Source: Glaciecola blandensis (GTDB taxonomy: Bacteria > Pseudomonadota > Gammaproteobacteria > Enterobacterales > Alteromonadaceae). From it: a stretch of 64,000 nucleotides of DNA. Positions 53,662 to 63,283 of this stretch are shown here, one piece after another. The position numbers and the translations under genes are program-made. The notes under the pieces were generated by a model. The model ran no database searches and was not told the DNA's origin. It worked only from the letters and a program-made list of their open reading frames with translations. Location of the stretch: positions 62,001 through 126,000 of the forward strand of contig NZ_JAVRIE010000003.1 of NCBI RefSeq assembly GCF_031846165.1, in the 5' to 3' direction. How positions within the stretch are numbered: position 1 is the stretch's first letter; each line of letters begins with the position of its first letter.

Positions 53662-54971
53662 TGAGTAGTTTCTATTTATATTCTTTTTTATTCGCTGTAA
53701 TCGCACTGGGCTTTGTTGCCTACCCGTGGTTTAAGGATAGAAATGCCAAGCGTCGCTTTGAAATATCCAATGCGAACGTCATTAAACAACGTATCGAAGA
53801 AATTCAACGAGAGGCCAAAGAGGGTCTAATTGATGTAGATGAAATGCAAACTGCCATTGATGAGATGAAACTAGCCTTAGCCGAAGAATCAGCGTTTCAA
53901 CAAGCTCAGCAAGAAGAAGCAGAAAAGACCACAATCGCAGCACGTTCGGCGAAAATCCCCTTAATTATAGGTGCAGTTCCCGCATTGTTAATCGGTGCAT
54001 GGACTTATTACGATGCTAATCAGTTGTCGGGTTTGAAGGATTTAGTCGATGCTACCAACAATATAGAGGCACTTAGCCAACGTATTTTGGTGCAGCAAGC
54101 AAACGACGTGGCGGCGGAAGAGTTTAACAAGTATGCATTAGTTATCCGCCAGCAATTACGCAAAGACCCAAGCGATGTGAATGGTTGGCAATGGTTAGGT
54201 AGACTCAGAATGACCTTGGGTCAAGGCGAAGAAGCCTCTCAAGCATTCGATAAAGCCTTGGCGCTAACGCCAGATGACCAAGCTATGCGGATGAAATATG
54301 CGCAAGCGCTCATGATGATGGGTGAAGAAGAGAACTTACAAAATGCGCTTAGGCAGGTTGTTTATCTAACGCAAGTTGACCCTCAAAATAGGGATTATCG
54401 ATTGCTGCTCACTGTGATAGCCGCGCAATTAAATGATGCAGACACCGCATTTGAGAATTTCGCTTTAATTAAAAACCAATTATCGGCTAACAGTACCCTC
54501 TACGTTTCCTTAGTGGAGCAGCTGAGAAAGATGGGGGCCCCTGAAACTCTACTAGCCTTGAATGGTGCACCACAAGGAGTTCAGGCCGCTGAATCTGCTG
54601 ATAGCCAGTTAGATGTTCAAAGAGGGTTCAGAGTCGAGGTATCTATTGCAGACGCATTAAAAGCCAAGCTTCCTGATGATGGTTTTTTAATTGTTTTCGC
54701 TCAGGATGCAAATTCTGGCGCTAGAATGCCTCTAGCGGTTAAACGACTGCGATTGCCTAGCTTTCCAATCAGCGTAGATTTAACGACAGCAGATGCAATG
54801 ATTACAAATTTTTCATTGAAAAATGCTGAACAAGTCACTATAACTGCCCGTATATCCAAGGACGAGGATGTGATGACAAGCTCTGGCGAGCTACAAGGTT
54901 CTTTGAGTAACCTGCCAGTCATCGACGAATTAAGGTCGATTCAATTAACCATTAACGAGGAAGTTCAGTGA
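53661..54971 (+). CDS. ccmI: cytochrome c maturation protein CcmI (TPR)
   Basis: A 436-residue apocytochrome c chaperone. Two hydrophobic spans are at about residues 4-22 and 98-115, with a helical cytoplasmic loop (KQRIEEIQREAKEGLIDVDEM) between. Tetratricopeptide-like repeats follow at about 150-280 (NGWQWLGRLRMTLGQGEEASQAFDKALAL), and a beta-rich C-terminal domain. The start is GTG at the ccmH stop. It completes the operon; the gene that follows overlaps it by 4 bases. Confidence 0.92.
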   Translation: MSSFYLYSFLFAVIALGFVAYPWFKDRNAKRRFEISNANVIKQRIEEIQREAKEGLIDVDEMQTAIDEMKLALAEESAFQQAQQEEAEKTTIAARSAKIPLIIGAVPALLIGAWTYYDANQLSGLKDLVDATNNIEALSQRILVQQANDVAAEEFNKYALVIRQQLRKDPSDVNGWQWLGRLRMTLGQGEEASQAFDKALALTPDDQAMRMKYAQALMMMGEEENLQNALRQVVYLTQVDPQNRDYRLLLTVIAAQLNDADTAFENFALIKNQLSANSTLYVSLVEQLRKMGAPETLLALNGAPQGVQAAESADSQLDVQRGFRVEVSIADALKAKLPDDGFLIVFAQDANSGARMPLAVKRLRLPSFPISVDLTTADAMITNFSLKNAEQVTITARISKDEDVMTSSGELQGSLSNLPVIDELRSIQLTINEEVQ

Positions 54972-55789
54972 CAAATTCATTAAAAGTATTGGCCTTAGGC
55001 TTCGCAATTATTTTGGGCGGGTGTGCAAGCAGTGCCGCAGTATCAGAAGCCGATGAACCAATGCCAACTGAAGCGCAAGCAGGCGCAGTTGAAGTGCAAG
55101 ACGAAGGTGGCGTTAGCGATCCTTTTGAGCCGGTTAACAGGGTTGTTTGGGACTTCAACTATGAAATTCTTGATCGCTTTTTAGTGAAGCCTCTAACCAA
55201 GGGCTATATTTATGTGACACCTCAGTTTGTGCGCACCGGTCTATTAAATGCGTCCGAAAACTTAAGTGAACCTGCGAGTGCTGTGAACAACTTACTGCAA
55301 GGCAAAGGCAATGACTCTCTGGTGAGTGTAGGGCGTTTCTTGGTGAATAGCACCGTGGGTATCGTCGGTATTTTTGATGTCGCCTCAGAGTTGGGTTTAG
55401 AGCGCAAAGAAGAAGATTTTGGGCAAGTACTTGGCGTATGGGGTGTTGGCACAGGTCCCTATTTGATGTTGCCAGCCTTGGGCCCAAGTGACTTTAGAAG
55501 CTTCACCGGTGATATTGTTGACAATGTTTATTGGCCAATGACAGTGATCGAAGACCCCTATGTTATTGCATCAAATGTAGTAAAGGTCCTTGAAACCAGA
55601 GCTTCGTTGCTGGACCAAGAAGAAACCTTGAATCGTTCATTAGATCAGTACTTATTCGTCAGAGACGCTTACTTCCAACGCTTGGAATTCCAAGTGAAAG
55701 ACGGCAAAGTCAAAGCTAAAACCGAAGAAGAATTACAAGAAGAAGAGGACGATTTCTCGAACTTCGAAGACCTCCTAAAAGACATGTAA
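54968..55789 (+). CDS. mlaA: phospholipid-binding lipoprotein MlaA (VacJ)
   Basis: A 273-residue outer-membrane lipoprotein that removes surface-exposed phospholipids in the Mla pathway. The lipobox is IILGGCAS with the acylated Cys at about residue 18. The family region DPFEPVNRVVWDFNYEILDRFLVKPLTKGY is at about residues 54-83, and GVGTGPYLMLPALGPSDFRSFTGD at about 160-183. The C terminus is very acidic. It begins at a GTG that overlaps the ccmI stop (GTGA), so it is translated with the ccm operon, an odd partnership. It ends one base before a repeat element. Confidence 0.95.
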   Translation: MTNSLKVLALGFAIILGGCASSAAVSEADEPMPTEAQAGAVEVQDEGGVSDPFEPVNRVVWDFNYEILDRFLVKPLTKGYIYVTPQFVRTGLLNASENLSEPASAVNNLLQGKGNDSLVSVGRFLVNSTVGIVGIFDVASELGLERKEEDFGQVLGVWGVGTGPYLMLPALGPSDFRSFTGDIVDNVYWPMTVIEDPYVIASNVVKVLETRASLLDQEETLNRSLDQYLFVRDAYFQRLEFQVKDGKVKAKTEEELQEEEDDFSNFEDLLKDM

Positions 55790-55790
55790 G

Positions 55791-56016
55791 AAAAAGGGGG
55801 TCAGAGTTAATTTAAAAAGGGGTCAGAGTTAATTTCGCAGTGCTCTTCCAAGTCTGAGAAGTCCTTTACCAATAGAAACGCGCTTTTCGGCATCCTGCCC
55901 GCTCCCAAACGGCATCCTTGCCGTTTGAAGGTTTCTATTGGCAAAGGCCTACTCAAACTGCGAGCACTAAGAAATTAACTCTGACCCCTTTTTAAATTAA
56001 CTCTGACCCCTTTTTT
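55791..56016. repeat. 226-bp palindromic RAYT-repeat element (MITE-like)
   Basis: Each end has two tandem copies of the GGGGTCAGAGTTAATT unit, direct at 55791-55835 and inverted at 55972-56016. Inside are imperfect inverted arms: AGTGCTC with CTTTACCAATAGAAAC (55839-55879) against GTTTCTATTGGCAAAG with GAGCACT (55931-55968). At the centre is a perfect hairpin AAACGGCA-TCCT-TGCCGTTT (55907-55926). It fills the gap between mlaA and galE to within one base at each side. It has no ORF, so it would be a non-autonomous derivative of the RAYT element at 33 kb. Confidence 0.88.
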
Positions 56017-56017
56017 G

Positions 56018-57034
56018 CTATTTATAACCGTTGGGGTTGGTCGACTGCCAGCGCCAGCTGTCTTCGCACATTTCTTTTAAGCCTTTGTTGGCTGTCCAGC
56101 CTAATTCTTCAGCGGCTAGTTTAGGATCTGCGTAACACGCAGCTACGTCGCCACTACGACGAGGGGTGATTTTGTAAGGGACCTTTTGGCCAGAAGCTTT
56201 CTCGAAATTAGTGACCATTTCTAAGACACTATAACCTTGTCCTGTGCCCAAGTTGTATGTCACTAAACCCGCTTTATCTGAAAGCTTATTAAGGGCTTTC
56301 AAATGTCCATTCGCTAGGTCATCAACATGGATGTAATCGCGCACGCCTGTGCCATCAGGTGTATCGTAGTCGTCCCCAAATACGCTTAAGAACTCGCGCT
56401 TTCCTGTCGCAACTTGGGTGATGAATGGCATAAGATTGTTTGGGATACCATTTGGATCTTCACCAATTAATCCACTTGGGTGGGCGCCAGCCGGATTGAA
56501 GTAGCGTAGCAATACGATATTCCATTCGCTATCAGCTTTGTATAAATCTTTGAGCATAAGCTCGACCATTAACTTTGATTGCCCATATGGGTTAGTAGGC
56601 GTTCCTGTGGGCAAGTTTTCGTTCAAAGGCAACACAACAGGGTCACCGTAAACAGTTGCAGATGAGCTAAATACAATGTTCTTAACGCCATGCTCAGCCA
56701 TCGCTTTACATAGATTTAATGTGCCGTAAACATTGTTCTCGTAATACATCAGTGGCTTTTCTACAGACTCACCTACCGCCTTCAAACCCGCGAAGTGGAT
56801 AACTCCATCAATTTTGTGCGAGGTGAAAATTGTATTCAGCAAGTCGGAATCTCTGATATCGCCTTCATAAAGCTTCGCCTGCTTTCCAGTCAGCTTTTCC
56901 ACTCGCTTTAAACTTTCGTCAGAAGAGTTTGAAAAGTTATCAAGGATAATCACCTCGAAGTTAGCGTCTAGTAATTGGAGTACTGTGTGACTGCCAATAT
57001 ACCCTGTGCCGCCGGTGACTAAGATTGATTTCAT
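56018..57034 (-). CDS. galE: UDP-glucose 4-epimerase
   Basis: GalE, 338 residues, interconverting UDP-glucose and UDP-galactose. The Rossmann motif is VTGGTGYIGSH at about residues 5-15, and the catalytic YxxxK lies in NPYGQSKLMVE at about 147-157. The ATG at 57034 follows a GGGAGC ribosome site; a frame open to 57088 would add 18 unsupported residues. It has the same length as E. coli GalE. It may supply UDP-Gal to the polysaccharide genes on both sides, but it is a single-gene unit here. Confidence 0.97.
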   Translation of the reverse strand: MKSILVTGGTGYIGSHTVLQLLDANFEVIILDNFSNSSDESLKRVEKLTGKQAKLYEGDIRDSDLLNTIFTSHKIDGVIHFAGLKAVGESVEKPLMYYENNVYGTLNLCKAMAEHGVKNIVFSSSATVYGDPVVLPLNENLPTGTPTNPYGQSKLMVELMLKDLYKADSEWNIVLLRYFNPAGAHPSGLIGEDPNGIPNNLMPFITQVATGKREFLSVFGDDYDTPDGTGVRDYIHVDDLANGHLKALNKLSDKAGLVTYNLGTGQGYSVLEMVTNFEKASGQKVPYKITPRRSGDVAACYADPKLAAEELGWTANKGLKEMCEDSWRWQSTNPNGYK

Positions 57035-57093
57035 ATTTTGCTCCCTGATTAACGATTGAATCTTTATATTATCTGATAAATGTGACAAATGCG

Positions 57094-57393
57094 CTACTGT
57101 AAATATTTGGCACTAATAGAATATTGAATAGGTTTCACGAGTATTGGATATAGAAGCAAGATTAGCGCCGCCCAGACCATGGAAGTCCAGTCAGTCGATA
57201 TACGCAATAGAAAGATAAACACAGGGATCAGTACGCATAGTTTTAATACGTTTAAGAGTGTTTTTTCCGGTACGCTCATTTTTTTAGCTGCGTCTTCTAA
57301 CAAGGCCATCCTCTCAGTTAGAGGCTTTCCTTCAAGTTTTGGAATGTTTTTTGTGGATGTATAGATTTTCAATGGATGTACCTTCAGAAACAA
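57094..57393 (-). CDS. small membrane protein, possibly DUF6170 family
   Basis: A 99-residue protein with a charged N-terminal half (IPKLEGKPLTERMALLEDAAKKMSVPEKTLLN) and two adjacent hydrophobic spans (about residues 44-62 and 68-85). The pattern resembles DUF6170, a small gammaproteobacterial family without known function; this is a recollection, not a search. It lies 59 bases upstream of galE on the same strand. Confidence 0.6.
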   Translation of the reverse strand: MFLKVHPLKIYTSTKNIPKLEGKPLTERMALLEDAAKKMSVPEKTLLNVLKLCVLIPVFIFLLRISTDWTSMVWAALILLLYPILVKPIQYSISAKYLQ

Positions 57394-57504
57394 TGCTTGG
57401 TAAAAGTACTTTTATAGCGCTTTTATTGAAATAAGATCGTTGTTCTTACTTTGAATACCAGTAAGGATACATCAGACACCTGATTAATTGTATGTTTTAG
57501 GCAC

Positions 57505-57536
57505 AAAAAAAGCAGTGTCGTTAAACACTGCTTTTT
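57505..57536 (-). terminator. rho-independent terminator of the peptide transporter gene
   Basis: AAAAGCAGTGT-CGTTAA-ACACTGCTTTT, an 11-bp perfect stem with a 6-base loop; on the minus strand a T-run follows. It lies about 35 bases past the transporter stop codon. Confidence 0.87.
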
Positions 57537-57570
57537 AATTCTTGTTAGCTTTTAGTTTTGTTCGAAAGTG

Positions 57571-59070
57571 TTAGCTGGCTTCTTCTTTCTCGGCCAACTT
57601 CTCCCATTTGCCTGTTTTCAGCGACAATAACAGCAATACAATGCCGATTGCCACACTGAAGTAAGTGATTTGTAAGTACAAACCAGGCATTTGGTCAACT
57701 TGTTCTGGGTCGAATTTACCAGCAAAGATACCAGCGATGATACTTCCCATTGAGTAGGTTAGAACGAACACGCCCATCATTTGACCTGCAAAACGCTTCG
57801 GAGATAACTTGCTCACAGCACTTAAAGCGACTGGGCTTAACCATAATTCACCCACAGTATGAAGGAAGTATGTTGCCACCAACCAGTAAGGAGCTACTTT
57901 CAGGCCGCTTGCAGCAAGCTGTGCAGCAAAGAACATGACGATGAAGCCAGATGCCATGATGATTAAACCAACAGCACACTTCACACTATAACTTGGCTCG
58001 ATCATTCTCTTACCGAGTGCCATCCACATATATGCAAAAAATGGTGACAGTATAATGATGAAGATTGAGTTCGCGGACTGGAACCATGCAGGTGGAATTT
58101 CGAAATCGCCAATCATGCGTTGCGTATAATCTTGACCGAATAAATTCAGCGACGAACCTGCTTGTTCAAAACCAGCCCAGAAACACGTTGATGCTAAACA
58201 GATTAGGAATAGTGCTCCCATGCGCTTCTTCTCATCAGCGTTAAGATTACCGCCAAAATAGATGTACGCAAAATAAACTAAAAATATTGTTGTGATTGCC
58301 ACGGCGACTTGTTTTGCGACAACAACAGGATCGAAACCAATAACGTTTGTGTAAATTAGCACTGTTAATACAGCCAAACCGATAATGAAGCCAACAATTG
58401 CAGTATAAGCTTTCTTTTCTGCTTGTGGGGTGAGGGGAACGACAGGTTTATCAGATACACCTTCGATGTTATTGAGTGTCAATTTGTATTGAATCAAACC
58501 GAGACCCATACCAACCGCTGCAGCACCAAATGCCCAGTGATAGCCCATGTTTACTTGTAAGTAACCGCACACACCGTAACCAATCAATGAGCCAATATTA
58601 ATACCCATATAATAGATTGTGTATGCACTATCTCGGCGAGAATCTGTTGGTGAGTATAATTGACCAACCATAGCACCAATGTTTGGCTTTAAAAGCCCTG
58701 TACCTAAGACTACAAAAATTAATCCGATAAAAAATGTAGATTCAGAAGGGATTGCAAGAATAATATGGCCGATCATGATGATTATTCCGCCATAAAAAAC
58801 TGCTTTTTGACCACCGATTAATCGGTCAGCTATCCAACCGCCAGGCAATCCAAAGAAATAAACTGCACCGGTATATAGACCATAAATTGCAGAAGCTGTT
58901 GCGACTGTTAAGCCCAAGCCACCTTCTTCCAAAGCCAACACCATGAACAGGACTAGCAGTGCACGCATGCCGTAGTAACTCATGCGTTCCCACATTTCAG
59001 TACCAGCTAACGTAAGCAGACCCATAGGATGACCCACAAAACGTGTGTCATTTTCTCTTTCTATCGTCAT
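57571..59070 (-). CDS. POT-family peptide:H+ symporter (MFS)
   Basis: A 499-residue proton-coupled di/tripeptide transporter with about 14 spans. The ExxER-type proton motif is EMWERMSYYGMRALL at about residues 25-39; GGWIADRLIGGQKAVFYGG is the MFS loop; and YTIYYMGINIGSLIGYGVCGYL is the PTR2 signature. WYxLxxFLHTVGELWLSPV-like sequence lies late in the protein. It has its own terminator. Close to DtpA/YjdL/DtpT-type proteins; the exact substrate range cannot be inferred. Confidence 0.92.
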   Translation of the reverse strand: MTIERENDTRFVGHPMGLLTLAGTEMWERMSYYGMRALLVLFMVLALEEGGLGLTVATASAIYGLYTGAVYFFGLPGGWIADRLIGGQKAVFYGGIIIMIGHIILAIPSESTFFIGLIFVVLGTGLLKPNIGAMVGQLYSPTDSRRDSAYTIYYMGINIGSLIGYGVCGYLQVNMGYHWAFGAAAVGMGLGLIQYKLTLNNIEGVSDKPVVPLTPQAEKKAYTAIVGFIIGLAVLTVLIYTNVIGFDPVVVAKQVAVAITTIFLVYFAYIYFGGNLNADEKKRMGALFLICLASTCFWAGFEQAGSSLNLFGQDYTQRMIGDFEIPPAWFQSANSIFIIILSPFFAYMWMALGKRMIEPSYSVKCAVGLIIMASGFIVMFFAAQLAASGLKVAPYWLVATYFLHTVGELWLSPVALSAVSKLSPKRFAGQMMGVFVLTYSMGSIIAGIFAGKFDPEQVDQMPGLYLQITYFSVAIGIVLLLLSLKTGKWEKLAEKEEAS

Positions 59071-59296
59071 TTTTGTTCCTTGATAACTATTGTTGTTATT
59101 TTTATTTGTTCGCCCGCATTATGCAGTGATAGTCACAAGAGTTGCAAGTTTGTTAAAAAATGGCCTTGAATACGTAATCATTCGAAAAAGGGCCAAAAGT
59201 TTACGAATAGGTGTGACAATTCGTGTGGTTTTAAGTAGGATCTCGCCCCAATGGAAAAATCTGCAAGGTTGCAGGAATTTTGGAAGCTAGTTTTTA

Positions 59297-60424
59297 ATGA
59301 AAAAAGTCCTTTGTGTATTCGGTACTCGCCCAGAAGCCATTAAAATGGCGCCCTTGGTAAAAAAACTTGAATCCGATCCTAGATTTGAATCAAAGGTTTG
59401 CGTGACTGCTCAACATAGAGAGATGTTAGATCAAGTTCTAGAGTTGTTCGAGATTACGCCAGATTATGATCTGGACCTGATGAAACATAAGCAAACATTG
59501 AACGATGTAACATCTAAAATTTTGTTACAAATGAAATCTGTGTTAAATGAATTCCAACCAGATGTAGTGTTGGTGCATGGCGATACAGCGACAACCTTTG
59601 CGACAAGTCTTGCGGCATATTATGAGCAAATTGCCGTTGGTCACGTTGAGGCAGGACTTAGAACTGGGAATATTTATTCTCCTTGGCCTGAAGAGGCAAA
59701 TCGAAAGCTTACGGGAGCAATAACCACTTATCACTTTGCCCCAACAAAAGAGTCGGCTGAGAATCTGCTAAAAGAAAACTATCCTGAATCGTCAATTACT
59801 ATTACAGGTAACACCGTCATTGATGCATTATTAATGGTGCGTGATAAGTTGAAATCAGACCTTTCAACACTGTCAAAAATGAAAGAAAAGTTTGCATTTT
59901 TAGATTCGAGCAAAAAATTAATTTTAGTTACCGGCCACAGAAGAGAAAACTTTGGTCAGGGTTTTGAGAACATTTGTCAAGCGTTAGCCACGACAGCGCT
60001 AAAGAATGCTGATGTTGAAATCCTTTATCCGGTACATTTGAATCCAGCAGTACAAGAACCAGTCAACCGTTTATTGTCGGAGATAAAAAACATCAAATTG
60101 ATCGAGCCACAACAGTATTTGGAGTTCGTTTATTTGATGGATAGGGCAACTATTATTTTGACTGATTCTGGTGGTATTCAAGAGGAGGCTCCGTCGCTTG
60201 GTAAACCTGTTTTAGTTATGCGTGATACGACCGAAAGGCCTGAAGCTGTCTCAGCCGGTACGGTTAAGTTGGTTGGCACAGATTCTGATAAGATTTGTTC
60301 TGAATTGGAGTTACTATTGAATGATGAGGCGGCCTACAGGGCAATGAGTTTTGCTCATAACCCATATGGTGATGGCACAGCTTGTTTCAAAATAGTTGAA
60401 GGCCTTTCAACTGGAAGCCAGTAA
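59297..60424 (+). CDS. wecB: UDP-N-acetylglucosamine 2-epimerase (non-hydrolysing)
   Basis: A 375-residue cytoplasmic enzyme that makes UDP-ManNAc from UDP-GlcNAc. GTRPEAIKMAPLVKKL at residues 9-24 is diagnostic, followed by VCVTAQHREMLDQVL and HVEAGLRTGNIYSPWPEEANRKL at about 115-137; LTDSGGIQEEAPSLGKPVL is the nucleotide-binding region. It has the ordinary length. It opens the polysaccharide genes at the right edge, 222 bases before the export protein gene. I see no named signal in that gap (60425-60646). Confidence 0.96.
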   Translation: MKKVLCVFGTRPEAIKMAPLVKKLESDPRFESKVCVTAQHREMLDQVLELFEITPDYDLDLMKHKQTLNDVTSKILLQMKSVLNEFQPDVVLVHGDTATTFATSLAAYYEQIAVGHVEAGLRTGNIYSPWPEEANRKLTGAITTYHFAPTKESAENLLKENYPESSITITGNTVIDALLMVRDKLKSDLSTLSKMKEKFAFLDSSKKLILVTGHRRENFGQGFENICQALATTALKNADVEILYPVHLNPAVQEPVNRLLSEIKNIKLIEPQQYLEFVYLMDRATIILTDSGGIQEEAPSLGKPVLVMRDTTERPEAVSAGTVKLVGTDSDKICSELELLLNDEAAYRAMSFAHNPYGDGTACFKIVEGLSTGSQ

Positions 60425-60646
60425 TTCTTTGAGATGTCCTTACCAGAGAAGTTGAGAAATGAGGTGTTTAGGCCTGTAAGGAATTGTTAAGTGCATGGAA
60501 ACTCGACCTTAACTGTTGTTAATCGAATTCGCGATGTAACTTTAGACCACATTTTGCTGAAGGCATGAAACGTTCTAAATGCTACAAAATGTCAATGAAA
60601 TAAGAATATTAAAGCATAAATAGCTTAATGTATGAGGAATTGAATT

Positions 60647-63283
60647 GTGTTAACTGATTTGTTCATAGGGAAAAATTGTTTGTCAAAGTTATTTCTGAGG
60701 ACGTTTCTAATTGCTCTCGTATCAATGGCGTCTTTTTTGACCAAAGCCCAAGGATTTGTGCCATCTCAACAACAAATTGAGCAGTTTCGAAACTTGCCAA
60801 AAGCCCAGCAGGAGCAATTGGCTCGCCAAATGGGGTTTGATCTATCGATATTAGAAACTGTTAATAATTCAGAAATCAGCGGTGATCGGACTGATCTGAT
60901 TGATTTTGTAGAGAGAGATATAGACGAGAAACAAGTATCTTCAAAGTTAGCAGAGCAAAGTAATGTTGAGAGCGAATCGGTTAAGCTTAGAGCCTTCGGT
61001 TACGACACATTTGGGAATAGAAAAACGCCAGCAATACCAAGCGAATATATGCCAGTACCATCCAACTATATCATCGGGCCCGGCGATTCAGTCCAACTTC
61101 AATTATTTGGCAAAGAATCAGGTGACTTTGAATTGAAAGTAAACAACGAAGGTAATATTGATATACCTGAACTAGGACCACTGAATGTGGCCGGAACAAG
61201 TTTCAATCAGTTGAAAGAGCTAGTTATACAAAAATATGAGCAACAAAAAATTGGAGTTTCGCCGTTTATCTCTATGGGCCAATTACGAACTATTCAGATT
61301 TTCCTAGTTGGCGAGGTCTATCGGCCTGGGCCATTAGTTGTAAATGGACTATCGACAATTACAACAGCATTGATAAACAGCGGTGGCGTGAATGAAATTG
61401 GTTCACTAAGAAATATAGAGTTGAAACGTAAAGGTATCACAGTTTCAAGTTTTGATTTATACGACTTGATTGTATTCGGTGACACATCTAAAGATATTAG
61501 ACTTGAGCAAGGCGACGTACTTTTTGTTCCAACTGCCAAAACTGTCGTTTCGGTAGATGGGGAGGTTAGAAGGCCTGCAATTTATGAAATGGAGCAAGGT
61601 GAGACTGTTACTGATTTGTTAACCTTTGCGGGAGGTTTTTTACCCAAGGCAGACAAGAATTCCCTGCAGCTAATAAACAATTCGTACAACTCTGGCCTGA
61701 CTATTCTGAATGTTTCAAGTGATAATAGCGCATCAATGAGTCATAAATTAAGAAATGGCGATTTTTTGCGCGTTCCTTCCGCACGTCAAGAATTTACTAA
61801 CGCTGTAAGTGTCAGTGGCGCCATTAATTTGCCTTCAATCATCGCTGAAGATGGACTAAGCCTCAATAATCTAATTACAGAAAGAACTATATTATCTAAC
61901 ACTGATTTAACGTATGGCTTGCTAGTCCGGAAGGGGCGACTAGATGAGCAAACTCAGATTATTCAATTTAAGCCAGCGGAAGTCTTAAATGGTTCATTTA
62001 ATATTGACCTTGAAGCTTTTGATGAAATCTTAATGTTCAATAAAGAAACAGCTAGCACAAAAGTTACTACTGAACCAGCACCCAATCAGGATTTAAGAAC
62101 GGAAAAAGTTGGCTCGATAGAACACAATAGTGATTTTGTAACAGGAATAGAATCTGACAGGTTCACCACAAGTGTTTTTGAACGTTCAGATTCATCAAGA
62201 TTTTCCCGACAAATCTTATTAGCGCCGCTAATTGCTAGATTGGAAAACGAGGCGAGTAGCAAGTCTTCTTTACAGTTAGCAGAAATTACAGGTCAAGTTA
62301 AGCATCCTGGAATTTACCCAATTACTAAAAATTACACGTTGAAAGAATTAGTTACTGCTGCTGGAGGGCTTACTGAATCGGCGTATTTAGGTGCGGCAGA
62401 GCTCTCTAGGGTAGACTTTACTGATGGGCTCTATAATATCAAACACCAAAAGGTCAATCTGCTTTCTGAATTGGAAGCGCCAAGAAGCGAACAACTGCAA
62501 ATTCAGTCTAAGGATGTCTTGAATGTTGTACGTATTCCTCAATGGTACGAAGAAAATATAGTTGAATTAAGAGGGGAGTTTATTTTTCCTGGTCGATACC
62601 AAATAGCAGAAGGTGAAACACTTTCTAGTGTTATTGCTCGCGCTGGAGGATTAACCGTTAATGCTAGTCCGCTAGCCGCCGTTTTTAGCCGAGAAGAGCT
62701 GAAACAAAGAGAGCGTGACAATATCAACAAAACTGTGGAGAACTTACGTCAACAATTAGCGAATAATAATTTAAGCAATAGTCAATTCTCCAAAACAATA
62801 GACTACCAAAACGCTATGACAGTTCTAAATGATCTGAGCAGCGTAGAGCCAGCTGGCCGAATGGTAATTGACATACCAGCGATAGTAAAAGGTAATACGT
62901 CAGCTGATATTAAAGTGAAAAATGGGGATGTGTTAGTCATTCCGAATATTACTCCTGCCATATCTGTAATAGGCGAGGTCTTTGTGGCGACGACCAATAT
63001 GTATGATCCAGATTTAGATGTGAATGATTACATTCAATTAGCTGGTGGAATACGAGAGTATGGAGACCAGTCCAAAATATACATTGTCAAGGCCAATGGT
63101 TCTATCAAAGTCCCGAAATCAAATTTTTGGTTCACTCAATCGGACAAAAACTTATTAGAGCCCGGAGATACCATTGTTGTGCCACGCGACGTCACTAATT
63201 ATGACAATATTTCACTGTGGCAAGGGGCTACGCAAATTCTATATCAAACCGCTGTTGCTTTAGCAGCAATAGGGAGTTTATAG
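60647..63283 (+). CDS. SLBB-domain polysaccharide export protein (Wza/WbfF-like)
   Basis: An 878-residue outer-membrane polysaccharide exporter. The signal peptide is at about residues 12-36. A poly-export domain (YIIGPGDSVQLQLFGKESGDFELKVNNEGNI, about 141-171) is followed by several SLBB repeats (VFLVGEVYRPGPL, VVSVDGEVRRPAIYEMEQGETVTDLL, ITGQVKHPGIYPI, LRGEFIFPGRYQIAEGETLSSVI, ISVIGEVFVATTNMY). It is much longer than Wza (about 380), as in the Vibrio WbfF/OtnA type. GTG start with GAGGA at 8 bases. The Wzz-like gene follows without a gap. Confidence 0.9.
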   Translation: MLTDLFIGKNCLSKLFLRTFLIALVSMASFLTKAQGFVPSQQQIEQFRNLPKAQQEQLARQMGFDLSILETVNNSEISGDRTDLIDFVERDIDEKQVSSKLAEQSNVESESVKLRAFGYDTFGNRKTPAIPSEYMPVPSNYIIGPGDSVQLQLFGKESGDFELKVNNEGNIDIPELGPLNVAGTSFNQLKELVIQKYEQQKIGVSPFISMGQLRTIQIFLVGEVYRPGPLVVNGLSTITTALINSGGVNEIGSLRNIELKRKGITVSSFDLYDLIVFGDTSKDIRLEQGDVLFVPTAKTVVSVDGEVRRPAIYEMEQGETVTDLLTFAGGFLPKADKNSLQLINNSYNSGLTILNVSSDNSASMSHKLRNGDFLRVPSARQEFTNAVSVSGAINLPSIIAEDGLSLNNLITERTILSNTDLTYGLLVRKGRLDEQTQIIQFKPAEVLNGSFNIDLEAFDEILMFNKETASTKVTTEPAPNQDLRTEKVGSIEHNSDFVTGIESDRFTTSVFERSDSSRFSRQILLAPLIARLENEASSKSSLQLAEITGQVKHPGIYPITKNYTLKELVTAAGGLTESAYLGAAELSRVDFTDGLYNIKHQKVNLLSELEAPRSEQLQIQSKDVLNVVRIPQWYEENIVELRGEFIFPGRYQIAEGETLSSVIARAGGLTVNASPLAAVFSREELKQRERDNINKTVENLRQQLANNNLSNSQFSKTIDYQNAMTVLNDLSSVEPAGRMVIDIPAIVKGNTSADIKVKNGDVLVIPNITPAISVIGEVFVATTNMYDPDLDVNDYIQLAGGIREYGDQSKIYIVKANGSIKVPKSNFWFTQSDKNLLEPGDTIVVPRDVTNYDNISLWQGATQILYQTAVALAAIGSL

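Noticed and set aside
59090..59290. 66-codon frame upstream of wecB
   Set aside because: Basic, no family resemblance, no clear ribosome site; it occupies the promoter region of wecB and the transporter.
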